A stretch of DNA of 37,762 bases from an uncultured Acidobacteriaceae bacterium (GTDB taxonomy: Bacteria > Acidobacteriota > Terriglobia > Terriglobales > Acidobacteriaceae). Shown here piece by piece: positions 16,801 through 24,295 of this stretch. A program made the position numbers and the translations under genes. Position 1 is the stretch's first letter; each line of letters opens with the position of its first letter. The stretch spans positions 1 to 37,762 of the forward strand of contig CAIVDV010000010.1 in the NCBI GenBank assembly GCA_903904755.1. The letters run 5' to 3'. The notes beneath the pieces are model-generated. The model was not told the origin of the DNA. It searched no databases and saw nothing but the letters and a program-made list of their open reading frames with translations.

Positions 16801-17255
16801 TCGCCCTCTACCCCCACGCCGGCACCTGGCAGCAGGCCCTCACCGTCCGCCACGGCTGGGAGTACAACTACCCCCTCACCGCCCTCGTCACCACCTCCCA
16901 CCCCGGCCCGCTCCCGGCGCGCCACTCCTTCGTCTCCGTCTCGCCCGACAACGTCGTCCTCACCGCCGTCAAGAAGGCTGAAGACACCAACTCCCTCATC
17001 TTCCGCGTCTACGAGTGGGCCGGCAAAGCCGCCGACGTCCACTTCCACATCCCCGCCGGAGCCACCGCAGCCACCATCACCAACCTGCAGGAAGCCCCCG
17101 AAGGCAACCCCCTCACCATCACCGCCGACCCCGCCGGCAAGCAGCCGGCCCCCCTCCTCGGCGGCACTGCAGACATCCCCGGCGCAACCGTTACCGCCCC
17201 CATCCACCCCTACGAAATCCTCACCATCCGCGTCGACTACCCCGCCGCAAGATAA
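13848..17255 (+). CDS. secreted GH38 alpha-mannosidase
   Basis: A 1135-residue protein with a signal peptide (FALPALACSLLFAAATPAAAQS). The ATG at 13848 was chosen because GGGGGA precedes it by 11 bases. The GH38 catalytic region begins at about residue 270: TGNSHIDAAWLWPW holds zinc ligands His274 and Asp276, GRWEIVGGMWVEPDLNMPDGE matches the family core, and the nucleophile is Asp386 in GWNPDSFGYNWQLPQI. The remaining 600 residues are the beta-sandwich domains usual for the family. It hydrolyses alpha-mannosidic linkages outside the cytoplasm, probably on mannans or glycoprotein glycans. It is monocistronic, with a terminator just downstream. Confidence 0.95.
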   Translation: MTRFSKLCFRFALPALACSLLFAAATPAAAQSDAEIAHANAALPAAAQQVLPRLAALAELPAGSWKMHSGDLAHGEAIALDDSDWRAMSRGSRAPNDAVWFRQRITVPKTLNGYDLSGSRIWFQFHAYGNGPMPQILYFNGRRAAMGDDLEPIVLLDNAQPGDSITIAVKLLHTVDTKDFQGATMRIDFPANRPNPDALRKEFQSAAFLVPSLAPGDASAMKTLADAIQTVDLKALDAANQPAFDASLTAARQKLDALRPLLQRGTLHLTGNSHIDAAWLWPWTETVDAVKRTFGTALQLMYEYPQYTYTQSAALYNEWMAEKYPDLNADITRRIKEGRWEIVGGMWVEPDLNMPDGESLVRQLLVGKRFYKQTYGVDVRIGWNPDSFGYNWQLPQIYKKSGVDYFVTQKMTWNDTNQLPFKLFWWQSPDGSKVLAYFPHDYSNNNLDPTRLTADLATARTRATGETDIMDLYGIGDHGGGPTRAVLDEGDSWVANSKTDALPKMEFGVAQPFFSAVEKQIATESPVWNYSSIARGYTPPPAVEGKTTIPTWDSELYFEYHRGVMTTQANHKKNMRDSEEQVLNAEKWASLAWLDGRPYPGAEITEDWKKVLLNQFHDLAAGSGIGIIYKDAQRDYDVVRMSTNEIGSGSLGLVTDHINTAVGAEGEGQAIVVYNPLGWERSGPVHASIRLTHPEKALRIVDTTITAAPFEPTILSRNPETNVAEISFDAASIPALGYKVFRPIYVDRAAGTHQGFIPKQELGGKDLVLQNAPDGLTVRVSTTSGCITSIYNPADKFEYLAPNACGNQLQAFADNPKDYDAWNIDPGTLDVTPTTFPKADSVELVGERDQPAVRVTYTWQKSKFVQTISLNDGKIDIDNEIDWHESHVLLKAAFPLAATSDHATYEIPYGQIDRTTKRTNSWEKAQFEVPAMRWADLGDGSHGLSILNNTKYAYDAAGNLLRLTLLRSPKWPDPDADMGHHHFHFALYPHAGTWQQALTVRHGWEYNYPLTALVTTSHPGPLPARHSFVSVSPDNVVLTAVKKAEDTNSLIFRVYEWAGKAADVHFHIPAGATAATITNLQEAPEGNPLTITADPAGKQPAPLLGGTADIPGATVTAPIHPYEILTIRVDYPAAR

Positions 17256-17274
17256 CCACCCCAAACCCAAAACG

Positions 17275-17300
17275 GGGGATGCCACCACGGCATCCCCTCT
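17275..17300 (+). terminator. intrinsic terminator of the alpha-mannosidase gene
   Basis: GGGGATGCC at 17275-17283 and GGCATCCCC at 17289-17297 form a perfect 9-bp stem with loop ACCAC, followed by TCTTT. It lies 20 bases after the mannosidase stop codon. Confidence 0.85.
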
Positions 17301-17321
17301 TTGCTGCTAAAAACAAACAAT

Positions 17322-17381
17322 CCGCTGACTTGCTGACTCGCTATTGCGGCTTAGCCGCAGCTAACTCGCTGCCTTTGTCCT
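17322..17381. repeat. 60-bp dispersed intergenic repeat, copy A
   Basis: This stretch (CCGCTGACTTGCTGACTCGC at its start) aligns without gaps to 28952-29011 with about 50 of 60 bases identical. Its centre is a hairpin, TGCGGC-TTA-GCCGCA. Both copies lie immediately after the 3' end of a plus-strand gene. Confidence 0.7.
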
Positions 17382-17462
17382 ACCCGGCTTGTCATTCGTC
17401 AGTCGCCTACGCAAAATCCGATCAACATTCACGCCAAATCCGCGCTACCCTGTCATACAACC

Positions 17463-17976
17463 ATGCGCACCCCCCTCACCCTCGCCGCAATCACCCTCAT
17501 CGCCCTCGAGGCCATCCTCACCCCGCACTCCGTTGCCTCATCCACCCCCCCCCCGCGCCGACTCCATCCTCATCCTCAAACACGACCACACCCTCCAGCT
17601 CCTCGCCGCAGGCTCGGTCATCCGCACCTACAAGGTCGCCCTCGGCCAGGGCGGCCTGGCCCCCAAGCAGCGTGAAGGCGACGGCCTCACCCCCGAGGGC
17701 CACTACACCATCGACGCCCGCAACGCCCAAAGCCACTACTACAAATCCCTGCACATCTCCTACCCCAACCCCCAGGACCGCGCCCGCGCCCTGAAACTCG
17801 GCGTCACCCCCGGCGGAGCTGTCATGATCCACGGCCTGCCCAACGGCAAAGGCGCCATCGGCGCAGCCCACCGCCTCTACGACTGGACCCTCGGCTGCAT
17901 CGCCGTCACCGACCCGGAAATCGACGAAATCTGGAACCTCGTCCCCATCGGAACACCAGTCGATATCCGCCCCTGA
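17463..17976 (+). CDS. L,D-transpeptidase (YkuD), frameshifted in a C10 tract
   Basis: The catalytic domain is clear: an N-terminal strand ILILKHDHTLQLLAAG, GLTPEGHYTIDARN, MIHGLPNGKG with the conserved His, and DWTLGCIAVTDPEIDEIW with the catalytic Cys. Such enzymes cross-link peptidoglycan or attach lipoprotein. The signal peptide, however, is in a different frame: ATG 17463 gives MRTPLTLAAITLIALEAILT, which runs into a run of ten C at 17545-17554. Deleting one C joins the signal peptide exactly to the catalytic frame. As written, the catalytic frame opens only from an upstream start at 17389 whose first 55 residues are a Pro/Ser-rich non-signal sequence. This is a phase-variable tract, a recent mutation or a homopolymer base-calling error. 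Confidence 0.8.
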
Positions 17977-18036
17977 CCCCACGCCCCATCCCCGCCCGCA
18001 TCGTGCTAGGCTAAAAACGGAGGTTCCTTCTTTCCC

Positions 18037-18153
18037 ATGCACATCAATTCGCCGTTTTTCGTCGTGCCGCTTATCGCCGTCGTCTTCTTCAGTTGCATCC
18101 TCTTTGCCACCCTCACCGGCAAGGAAAAGCACGACGACCACGCCGCCCACTAG
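18037..18153 (+). CDS. 38-residue single-span membrane peptide
   Basis: ATG at 18037, with CGGAGG at 18018-18023 as ribosome binding site, opens a 38-codon frame ending in TAG at 18151-18153. The product has one hydrophobic segment (FFVVPLIAVVFFSCILFATL) and a His/Asp-rich tail (GKEKHDDHAAH). Small proteins of this type often assist membrane complexes, but I recognise no family. Its stop lies 21 bases from the convergent stop of the next gene. Confidence 0.55.
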   Translation: MHINSPFFVVPLIAVVFFSCILFATLTGKEKHDDHAAH

Positions 18154-18174
18154 ACTTCCGCAAAATCTCTGCCT

Positions 18175-20742
18175 CTAATGCGGCTGCGTCGCTCCAGCCG
18201 CCTGCCCCGTTGTGGGTCCAGCCGCACCCCCACCCACTGGCGCACTCGGCGCATCCGGCTGCGGCACTGCCTCCACGGGCGCCGTCGGCGTCATCGCAGT
18301 CACCGGCAGCGTCAGCGCCTGCACCGTCGCCGGATCATCCCGCAGCCGCAGATACAGGGTCCCCACCCCGCCCGTATGGTTCCCGTTCGGAACCGTCAGC
18401 GTATTCCCGGTAAACTCCGGCGGAACCTCCTGCGCATTCGCCATATCCGCCGTCGCGCCCACCGCTGACACCAGAAACAGATTCGTCCCCGTCAGCGTGC
18501 ATCCCTTGGCCACATTCCGCGGGCAGCGCAACTCCTTGAAGCCCGGCACCCGCACCAGCGTTCCCAGCGGAATCCAGTCCCCCGCCACCCCATCCGCCGC
18601 CACCACCCGCAAATGAATCGGCCCAAACGCTGAGGCCCCAAACCGCGCCATCGGGTCCACCACCGCCACCGCCGTATGGGCATCCTCCAGCATCAGGCTG
18701 CCATCGGCCAGGCTCAGCATCGTCGTAAAGCTGCCATCCTCTGCCGCCAGCTCCACCTTCTCATTCCGCGGAAACAGTGCCGGCACCCGCGACTTCAGGA
18801 AAAACACCAGCCGTCCCTGCAGCGGCAAATCCGCCGGACTGCCCAGCCGCACCGGCTGCGCGACGTCCCCTTCCGCCTGCTGCACACCCTTGCTCAGCAG
18901 GTCCACCTGCGGCCTCGCTGCCTCCACCGTCGCCGGCACCCGCAGCTCCCGCCCGTCCCGCAATACCACCTTCGCCTGGTAGTCGGCCCGCGGCTCCAGC
19001 GTCGCCGTTGACCCCGTCACCTGCAACGTCAGCAGATCGTAGTCCCCCACCCGCTTCAGCCCCGCCGGCGCCAGCCCAATCCCCGCCAAATTCGCTGACT
19101 CCACCTCATCCAGCCTTCGCCCCTTCAGCATCGCCGCCTTGTCGCCCGCGCTCACCGTCAGCCGCTCCAGCGCCGCCGCCTCCGCATACGCCCGCAGCGT
19201 CACCTCTTCGGCCGCATCCATCCCATACTGGTGCACCGCCAGCGTCACATCCCCCGGCTGCGCATCCTTCAGCGGAACCGTCACCTGCAGCTGATCCAGC
19301 TTGCCCGCCTTCCAGCCCGCAGCAACCGACTTCTGCTCGCCCACCTGCACATCCACGCCGGCCACGCACACCGTGCTCGCCCCATCCACCCGCACCTGGT
19401 CGTCCCGGCCCACAATCAGCGCATTCCGGTCGCCCTCTGCCACCGTCCACGCTCCCGCATGCGCGCTCGACAGGTGGAACTTCGGTCCCTCCCAATCGTC
19501 AAATCCCCACTTCCCGTGCAGCGTCGCCGTCACTTCCGCCTCCGGTAGCGCGGGAATCGGCTTTTGCAGCACAAATCCACCCAGCGCCGCCTGCGGTGCC
19601 ACCGGAATCTCCAGCCCGCCTTCCGCCGCCTTCGTCTCCAGATGCAGCATCAAATCATGGCCCAGCGGCGCGGCAAACACCAGCGGATTGCCCTCCGTAG
19701 CCAGCACCAGCCCCGGCTTCTGCGCGCACAGGCTGCCCACCCCATCCGCCACACGCATCTGCGGCATATGCGACGCGCTCCCGCCCTTCGCATAAATCGG
19801 CGGCATCGCCACCACAATCACGCTCTTCGGATCACGGAAACTCGGCGGCACATTCAGCCGCAAATTCAGCGTGTCCTTCTGCGGCAACGCCAGCGCCGGT
19901 ATGTACTGGTACTTCGCTGTGTGGAATGTGCTCAGCACCCGCGCCAAATCCATCACCGCCCCAACATACGGGCTGAAGGCCCCGCTCCCCCCCAGCGCCG
20001 AATAGCTGATCTGGTTCATCATGTCCGCCGTTGACCCGTTCGCCAACTGCGTAATCAGCGTCTGCGCATTCGCGTCGTCCAGAACCAGTCCCTCGGTATG
20101 CTGCACCAGGCACGGCGCCTGTTGCTCCGTCGGCTTGTCAAAGCACTGCTGGTCCAGCCGCATCCCCAGGCTCCGCGCCGCCAGCGCCGTCCGCTCTTTC
20201 AGCTCTTTCGCGTCGCCCGCACTCGCCGTCCGCACCTCAGCCAGGTAAGCCTCCAGCCTCTGCCGGTCCCAGCTCGCCTGCTGCAAATCCTGGCTCGACC
20301 GCACAAACGCACCCGGCCTCCCCTGCACCGCAGCCCGCAGCGTGCTGAAGTCGCCCCCCGTCTCCGGTGCCAGAAACACCAGCGCCTGCTGCGCTTCATC
20401 CGGCACTACAACAAACACGCCTTCCTGCCTCACCTCCCGGTTCCACGTCTCCACCCGCCGGAACCAGTCCGCCGGCGGCTTGTCCGTCGAACCCCGCAGA
20501 AACGCCACCACCAGCACAAAGTGCACACTCTGGCTCTCCGGCAAATCCGGATGGATCCAAAGCCGGTCCCCCGGCTCCAGGCTCGAAACTTCCCCAATCG
20601 GCAGCGTCTTACCGTTCCGCTGCACATGCACATCCACCTTCGGCCCAACCAGGTCAAAAGCCGGCGAATCCGCACCAAAGGCCGGCAAGCACATTCCCGC
20701 TGCCAGCGCCGCGCTCAGCGCAATCGTTTTCAAACTCCGCAT
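18175..20742 (-). CDS. large secreted protein of unknown function
   Basis: An 855-residue protein with a signal peptide (MRSLKTIALSAALAAGMCLP, cleavage near AFGADS). The ATG at 20742 is preceded by GGGGGT; the longer frame upstream lacks a signal. After the N-terminal 100 residues (beta-rich, with LEPGDRLWIHPDLPESQ) there is a helical region, then several repeated-looking beta-sandwich stretches with patterns such as VTVPLKDAQPGDVTLAVHQYG. The C-terminus is Pro/Ala/Gly-rich. There is no recognisable catalytic motif and no membrane anchor after the signal. I infer an extracytoplasmic adhesin-like or scaffold protein; the family is not recognised. Confidence 0.8.
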   Translation of the reverse strand: MRSLKTIALSAALAAGMCLPAFGADSPAFDLVGPKVDVHVQRNGKTLPIGEVSSLEPGDRLWIHPDLPESQSVHFVLVVAFLRGSTDKPPADWFRRVETWNREVRQEGVFVVVPDEAQQALVFLAPETGGDFSTLRAAVQGRPGAFVRSSQDLQQASWDRQRLEAYLAEVRTASAGDAKELKERTALAARSLGMRLDQQCFDKPTEQQAPCLVQHTEGLVLDDANAQTLITQLANGSTADMMNQISYSALGGSGAFSPYVGAVMDLARVLSTFHTAKYQYIPALALPQKDTLNLRLNVPPSFRDPKSVIVVAMPPIYAKGGSASHMPQMRVADGVGSLCAQKPGLVLATEGNPLVFAAPLGHDLMLHLETKAAEGGLEIPVAPQAALGGFVLQKPIPALPEAEVTATLHGKWGFDDWEGPKFHLSSAHAGAWTVAEGDRNALIVGRDDQVRVDGASTVCVAGVDVQVGEQKSVAAGWKAGKLDQLQVTVPLKDAQPGDVTLAVHQYGMDAAEEVTLRAYAEAAALERLTVSAGDKAAMLKGRRLDEVESANLAGIGLAPAGLKRVGDYDLLTLQVTGSTATLEPRADYQAKVVLRDGRELRVPATVEAARPQVDLLSKGVQQAEGDVAQPVRLGSPADLPLQGRLVFFLKSRVPALFPRNEKVELAAEDGSFTTMLSLADGSLMLEDAHTAVAVVDPMARFGASAFGPIHLRVVAADGVAGDWIPLGTLVRVPGFKELRCPRNVAKGCTLTGTNLFLVSAVGATADMANAQEVPPEFTGNTLTVPNGNHTGGVGTLYLRLRDDPATVQALTLPVTAMTPTAPVEAVPQPDAPSAPVGGGAAGPTTGQAAGATQPH

Positions 20743-21199
20743 ACACCCCCATTGTACGTACGCTCTCTCCTCTTCAAACCCAACCTTTCTCCTCAGGTTG
20801 CGAAGAACTTTCCATCCAATCCATCGGAATTCCGTTCCCCGCACCTACACCATCTTCTTTTCATCTGAACCCGCCCCTGTTCAATTCCCCGCACATCGAG
20901 TTACAATCGCGTCACTGGAGTGCGAACGCTTGCACGGAATATAAGTCCTTAATCCTAATCTTTCCGTCCCATCGGTTCTTGCTTTTCCCCAACCGACCCG
21001 CAAGCATGACTCACATCAACTCTCCAGGGGTCAGCGACCTCGCCACTCCTTTTCCCGGGATTGGGGAACATCGCTCCTCTGGTTGCGTAAGACTTACAGG
21101 CACGAAACTTCCCCCCCCGATGGCTGAGCGCCCTCGGATAACTGAAACCGATGCAACACCCCTCCATGTTTGGCCTCTATATAGGACCAGGAGACGATA
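20743..21199. other. divergent intergenic region upstream of the PIN operon
   Basis: 457 bases separate the large secreted protein and the plus-strand PIN operon. It holds a short palindrome GTAAG-A-CTTAC, a run of eight C, and TATATA at 21178-21183 close to the next start. AGGAG at 21189-21193 is an ideal ribosome binding site for the gene at 21200. I recognise no riboswitch, tRNA or protein-coding frame here. Confidence 0.45.
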
Positions 21200-21970
21200 A
21201 TGAAACTTCCCAAATTTGCCACAGAAGATGATCTCGCTCCCCTCTCAATTCCTGAAGCTGAAGAGATTATTGAAGACGCGCTCGAAGAGCTCTCCTTCTC
21301 CACCGATCCCGGCCTCTCCCGCGCCCTCCGCTTCCTCGCGCCCAAAGGCTACCAGGCCATCGTCGAGCTCTGCAGCGAAAACGGCCGCAGCAAGCGCCGC
21401 AACGGCGACGCCTCCACCTGGTCTCCGGAAGACGATGAAATCCGCATCTACTTCGAGCGCATCGACGATGCCGACGAAGACGACGAGCCCATCGCCCCAC
21501 GGGCCCGCGTTCAGGCCCCGGCCCGCACCCGCCCCCGCGTCCCCGCTCCAACCCCTGAGCCCGGCAACGTCGGCAACTCCTTCAACTTTGAGCCCACCGC
21601 GCCTGAGCCCCTGCCTGCCGACATCGACGACCGCATCAGGGAACTCTGCGCCGCCCTGGCCGAAGCCGAACGCGGTGGCCACGCCTTCATCGCCCTCAAG
21701 TGGTTCCGCGACTCCTTCCTTCCCCGCAAGGCCTTCGTCTGGAACCAAACCCCCGAGTCCCGCCAGCTCATCCTCGCCGAGGCCATCCAGCGCGGAGTCG
21801 TGCTCACCAGCAAAATCCCCAACCCTAAAACCCCCGCTTACCCCACCACCACCATCCGCCTCAACCGTGCCGAAGCCGGCATCCCCGAGGAAGCTCACCG
21901 CTTCCGCCCCGTCGCCATTCAGGGCGATCCCGTCGCCGACACCATTGAAGAGAGTCAGGGTGCATCATGA
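21200..21970 (+). CDS. 256-residue protein paired with a PIN-domain gene
   Basis: Start ATG 21200 with a near-ideal AGGAG six bases upstream. The N-terminal 90 residues are acidic and helical (EAEEIIEDALEELSF) and include a long EDDEIRIYFERIDDADEDDE stretch. A Pro/Arg-rich linker (about 100-135) leads to a C-terminal domain with DDRIRELCAALAEAERGG and an Arg/Asn-rich tail. I do not recognise the fold. It overlaps the PIN gene by four bases (ATGA), as antitoxin genes overlap toxin genes, but it is about three times the usual antitoxin length. It may be an unusual antitoxin or a regulator of the PIN protein. Confidence 0.7.
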   Translation: MKLPKFATEDDLAPLSIPEAEEIIEDALEELSFSTDPGLSRALRFLAPKGYQAIVELCSENGRSKRRNGDASTWSPEDDEIRIYFERIDDADEDDEPIAPRARVQAPARTRPRVPAPTPEPGNVGNSFNFEPTAPEPLPADIDDRIRELCAALAEAERGGHAFIALKWFRDSFLPRKAFVWNQTPESRQLILAEAIQRGVVLTSKIPNPKTPAYPTTTIRLNRAEAGIPEEAHRFRPVAIQGDPVADTIEESQGAS

Positions 21971-22416
21971 GCCGCTGTTTTCTCGATTCCACCGCCTTCG
22001 TCAAGCTCTTCGTCCAGGAGCCCGGCACCCAGGCGCTCATCACCTTGCTTGAGTCCATTGAGGACAACGCAAAACTCATCTCCGCCATCACCCCCATTGA
22101 GGTCACCGCGGCCCTCATCAAGCGCGAGCGCGCCGGCGACATCCGCCCCGAAGACAGTGAACTGGCCCGCGCCAGCCTCCGGCAGGAGGCCACACGCATC
22201 GTCCAGCAACCCCTCAACCCCGCCGTCCTTGAGGCCGCCCGCCAGCTCCTTGAGCAGCACGACCTCCGCGCTCAGGAAGCCATCCAGCTCGCCTCAGCCG
22301 TCGTCGCCCGCGAAATGTTCCACGGCCTCCCCATTACCTTTCTCTCCACCAACCCCCGCCTGCTCCACGCCGCCCGCCAGTTGCACTTTGAAACCGCTGA
22401 CCCCTCGGTAGCCTGA
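21967..22416 (+). CDS. PIN-domain protein (VapC-like)
   Basis: A 149-residue protein of PIN size. The first acidic site is Asp7 in FLDSTAFVKLF and the second is Glu45 in ITPIEVTAAL, as in VapC ribonucleases. At the third site the usual DAxxLA reads EAIQLASAV (Glu104), and the fourth site reads STNPRL with Asn129 where an Asp is usual. The metal-binding cluster is therefore altered, and ribonuclease activity may be weak or changed. PIN proteins of this class cleave RNA and are kept in check by a partner; here the only partner is the upstream 256-residue protein. The start codon overlaps that gene's stop. Confidence 0.85.
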   Translation: MSRCFLDSTAFVKLFVQEPGTQALITLLESIEDNAKLISAITPIEVTAALIKRERAGDIRPEDSELARASLRQEATRIVQQPLNPAVLEAARQLLEQHDLRAQEAIQLASAVVAREMFHGLPITFLSTNPRLLHAARQLHFETADPSVA

Positions 22417-22445
22417 GGCACCCCCACCCGACCAGAAACAACAAT

Positions 22446-22486
22446 CCCCGCGTATGGCATCTCTGCCGGCGCGGGGTTTCCCTTTT
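22446..22486 (+). terminator. intrinsic terminator of the PIN operon
   Basis: CCCCGCG at 22446-22452 pairs with CGCGGGG at 22470-22476, with a further GGC/GCC pairing inside the loop, followed by TTTCCCTTTT. It lies 30 bases after the PIN stop codon. Confidence 0.8.
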
Positions 22487-22526
22487 CCCATTGTCTCTGG
22501 ATTCTCTTGCGGCTGCCCTCGCCGCC

Positions 22527-22679
22527 CTAAACCGACTTCTTCCGGAAAATCTCGTCCTTCTCCCGGCAGCCGCAATCCGAGCAGCCCACACAGCAAAACA
22601 GTAGTACCGCCGCCCCAGCCGTAATCAGCAGCGCCAGTACGCTTTCCATTGAGAACAGTGCATGAAAAATCGTGTGCAT
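22527..22679 (-). CDS. 50-residue Cys-rich membrane peptide
   Basis: ATG 22679, with GGGGAGAG ten to fifteen bases upstream, opens a 50-codon frame. The product has one hydrophobic segment (SVLALLITAGAAVLLF) followed at once by CCVGCSDCGCREKDEIF, five cysteines in ten residues, and a basic tail. The pattern resembles small Cys-rich membrane proteins found near metal transporters, but no transporter is adjacent. It lies between the PIN terminator and the Y-family polymerase, on the opposite strand. Function unknown. Confidence 0.5.
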   Translation of the reverse strand: MHTIFHALFSMESVLALLITAGAAVLLFCCVGCSDCGCREKDEIFRKKSV

Positions 22680-22869
22680 CTTTGCCAGCTCTCCCCGGTT
22701 TCCAGGCTCTTTCATCTTCGCCTGCGCACCCCTGGCGCGCTTCGCGGCAAAAGCCCAGCCGGAGCTTCAACGCCAACAGTGTAGCACCACAAAATATCGC
22801 CGCGACAGCCCAAAATTGCACTTGTCATTTGGCGAAGAAAAAGCGAAAATAGTCCCAGTCGAAACCACC

Positions 22870-24189
22870 ATGGCTACCGCCACCATCCCCGCACCTCCAG
22901 CGCCTCCCGCTTCCCCCGGGCCCGCCGTCAACTGGCTCTTCGTCGACCTCAACTCCTACTTCGCCTCCGTCGAGCAGGAGGACCGCCCCGAGCTACGCAA
23001 CCGCCCCGTCGCCGTCGTCCCCATGGTCACCGACACCACCGTCTGCCTCGCCGCCAGCTATGAGGCCAAGGCCCTCGGCATCAAAACCGGCACCACTGTC
23101 CGCGACGCCCGCAACCTCTGCCCCGAAATCATCTTCGTCGAGGCCCGCCACCAGCTCTACGTCGAGTACCACCACCGCATCATCGCCGCCGTCGAATCCG
23201 TCCTCCCCGTCTCCGCCGTCCTCTCCATCGACGAGATGGCCTGCCGCCTCATCGGCCGCGAGCGCCCCCTCCTCTCCGCCATGGCCCTCGGACTCAAGGT
23301 CAAGCAGGCCATCCGCGACCTCGCCGGCTCCAGCCTCCGCTGCTCCGTTGGCCTCGCCCCCAATCGCTACCTCGCAAAAATCGCCTCCGACATGGAAAAA
23401 CCCGACGGCCTCGTCGCCCTGCCCCCAGACATCCTCCACGACGCCCTCTCGACCCTCACCCTCCGCGATCTCCCCGGCATCGGCGCACGCACTGAAAAAC
23501 GCCTCAACGACAAAGGCCTCACCTCCATGGCCCAGTTCCTCTCCCTCGACCGCGACGAAGCCGCCTCCCTCTGGGGCTCCGTCTGGGGCGAGCGCCTCTG
23601 GCACTGGCTTCGCGGGGAAGACTTCGAAATGGCCGAAACCGAGCACTCCAAATCCCTCTCCCACCAGCACGTCCTCGCCCCCGAACTCCGCACCCACGAC
23701 GGCGCCTGGGCCGTCGCCCACAAACTCCTCCACAAAGCCGCCATGCGCATGCGCAAGGAAGGACTCTGGGCCTCCCGCATCTCCGTCTCCCTCGCCTTCG
23801 TCCAGGACGGCAAAATGCCCCGCTCCTCCACCTTCGGCCCCACCCGCTCCGAAGGCTGGTCCGCCGACCTCCGCATCACCGAGTGCCAGGACAACCCCAC
23901 CCTCATCCACGCCCTCGCCAAGCTCTGGGCCACCCGCCCCACTGACCCCAAACACCAGCAGCCCTTCTTCGTCTCCGTCGTCCTCGGCGACCTCGTCCCC
24001 GACGCCCTCCACACCCTCACCCTCTTCGACTCCGAAGACGGCGGAACCCAGCGCAACCGCCTCGCACACACCATGGATACCCTCAACCACAAATACGGCC
24101 TCTCCACCCTCGCACCCGCCTCCATGCTCACCGCCCTCAAATCCGCCCCCACCCGCATCTCCTTCCACACCGTCCCCGACCTCTTCTAA
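22870..24189 (+). CDS. Y-family DNA polymerase (DinB/Pol IV-like)
   Basis: A 439-residue protein. The ATG at 22870 is chosen because the catalytic domain begins 30 residues later and the upstream frame is unrelated. LFVDLNSYFASVEQ is the first metal-binding motif, SIDEMACRL the second (Asp-Glu), and RCSVGLAPNRYLAKIASDMEKPDGL is the conserved palm segment. LRDLPGIGARTEKRL is the helix-hairpin-helix of the thumb. The C-terminal 180 residues are the little-finger region. The enzyme performs translesion synthesis past damaged bases. No imuA, dnaE2 or lexA gene lies next to it, so it is not part of the usual mutagenesis cassette. Confidence 0.92.
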   Translation: MATATIPAPPAPPASPGPAVNWLFVDLNSYFASVEQEDRPELRNRPVAVVPMVTDTTVCLAASYEAKALGIKTGTTVRDARNLCPEIIFVEARHQLYVEYHHRIIAAVESVLPVSAVLSIDEMACRLIGRERPLLSAMALGLKVKQAIRDLAGSSLRCSVGLAPNRYLAKIASDMEKPDGLVALPPDILHDALSTLTLRDLPGIGARTEKRLNDKGLTSMAQFLSLDRDEAASLWGSVWGERLWHWLRGEDFEMAETEHSKSLSHQHVLAPELRTHDGAWAVAHKLLHKAAMRMRKEGLWASRISVSLAFVQDGKMPRSSTFGPTRSEGWSADLRITECQDNPTLIHALAKLWATRPTDPKHQQPFFVSVVLGDLVPDALHTLTLFDSEDGGTQRNRLAHTMDTLNHKYGLSTLAPASMLTALKSAPTRISFHTVPDLF

Positions 24190-24197
24190 CCCCACCC

Positions 24198-24231
24198 ATC
24201 CGGACATCAATCCGGACATACATCCGGACAT
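24198..24231. repeat. 12-bp tandem repeat, three units, upstream of fic
   Basis: ATCCGGACAT occurs at 24198, 24210 and 24222, a strict 12-bp period. A fourth exact unit lies at 24300-24309 and a degenerate fifth (AACCCGACAT) at 24312-24321, both inside the first codons of the Fic gene (MHPDIKPDIH). The units flank the fic promoter on both sides, which suggests operator iterons. Confidence 0.75.
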
Positions 24232-24257
24232 TCCTTCCCATTTCTTCTCCATTTCCA

Positions 24258-24286
24258 TTGATTTATATGATAATTAAGCGCAAAAT
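24258..24286 (+). promoter_or_regulatory. AT-rich promoter region of the Fic gene
   Basis: The region is far more AT-rich than its surroundings. TTGATT at 24258-24263 and CAAAAT at 24281-24286 are 17 bases apart; TATGAT at 24266-24271 is an alternative -10. With the first pairing, transcription would begin a few bases before the ATG at 24296, giving an almost leaderless message. There is no clear ribosome binding site, which fits that reading. Confidence 0.45.
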
Positions 24287-24295
24287 AAACCCACC

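Noticed and set aside
22993-24258. 421-codon minus-strand frame opposite the Y-family polymerase
   Set aside because: Antisense shadow rich in Gly, Glu, Val and Ala; the plus-strand gene has full catalytic motifs.
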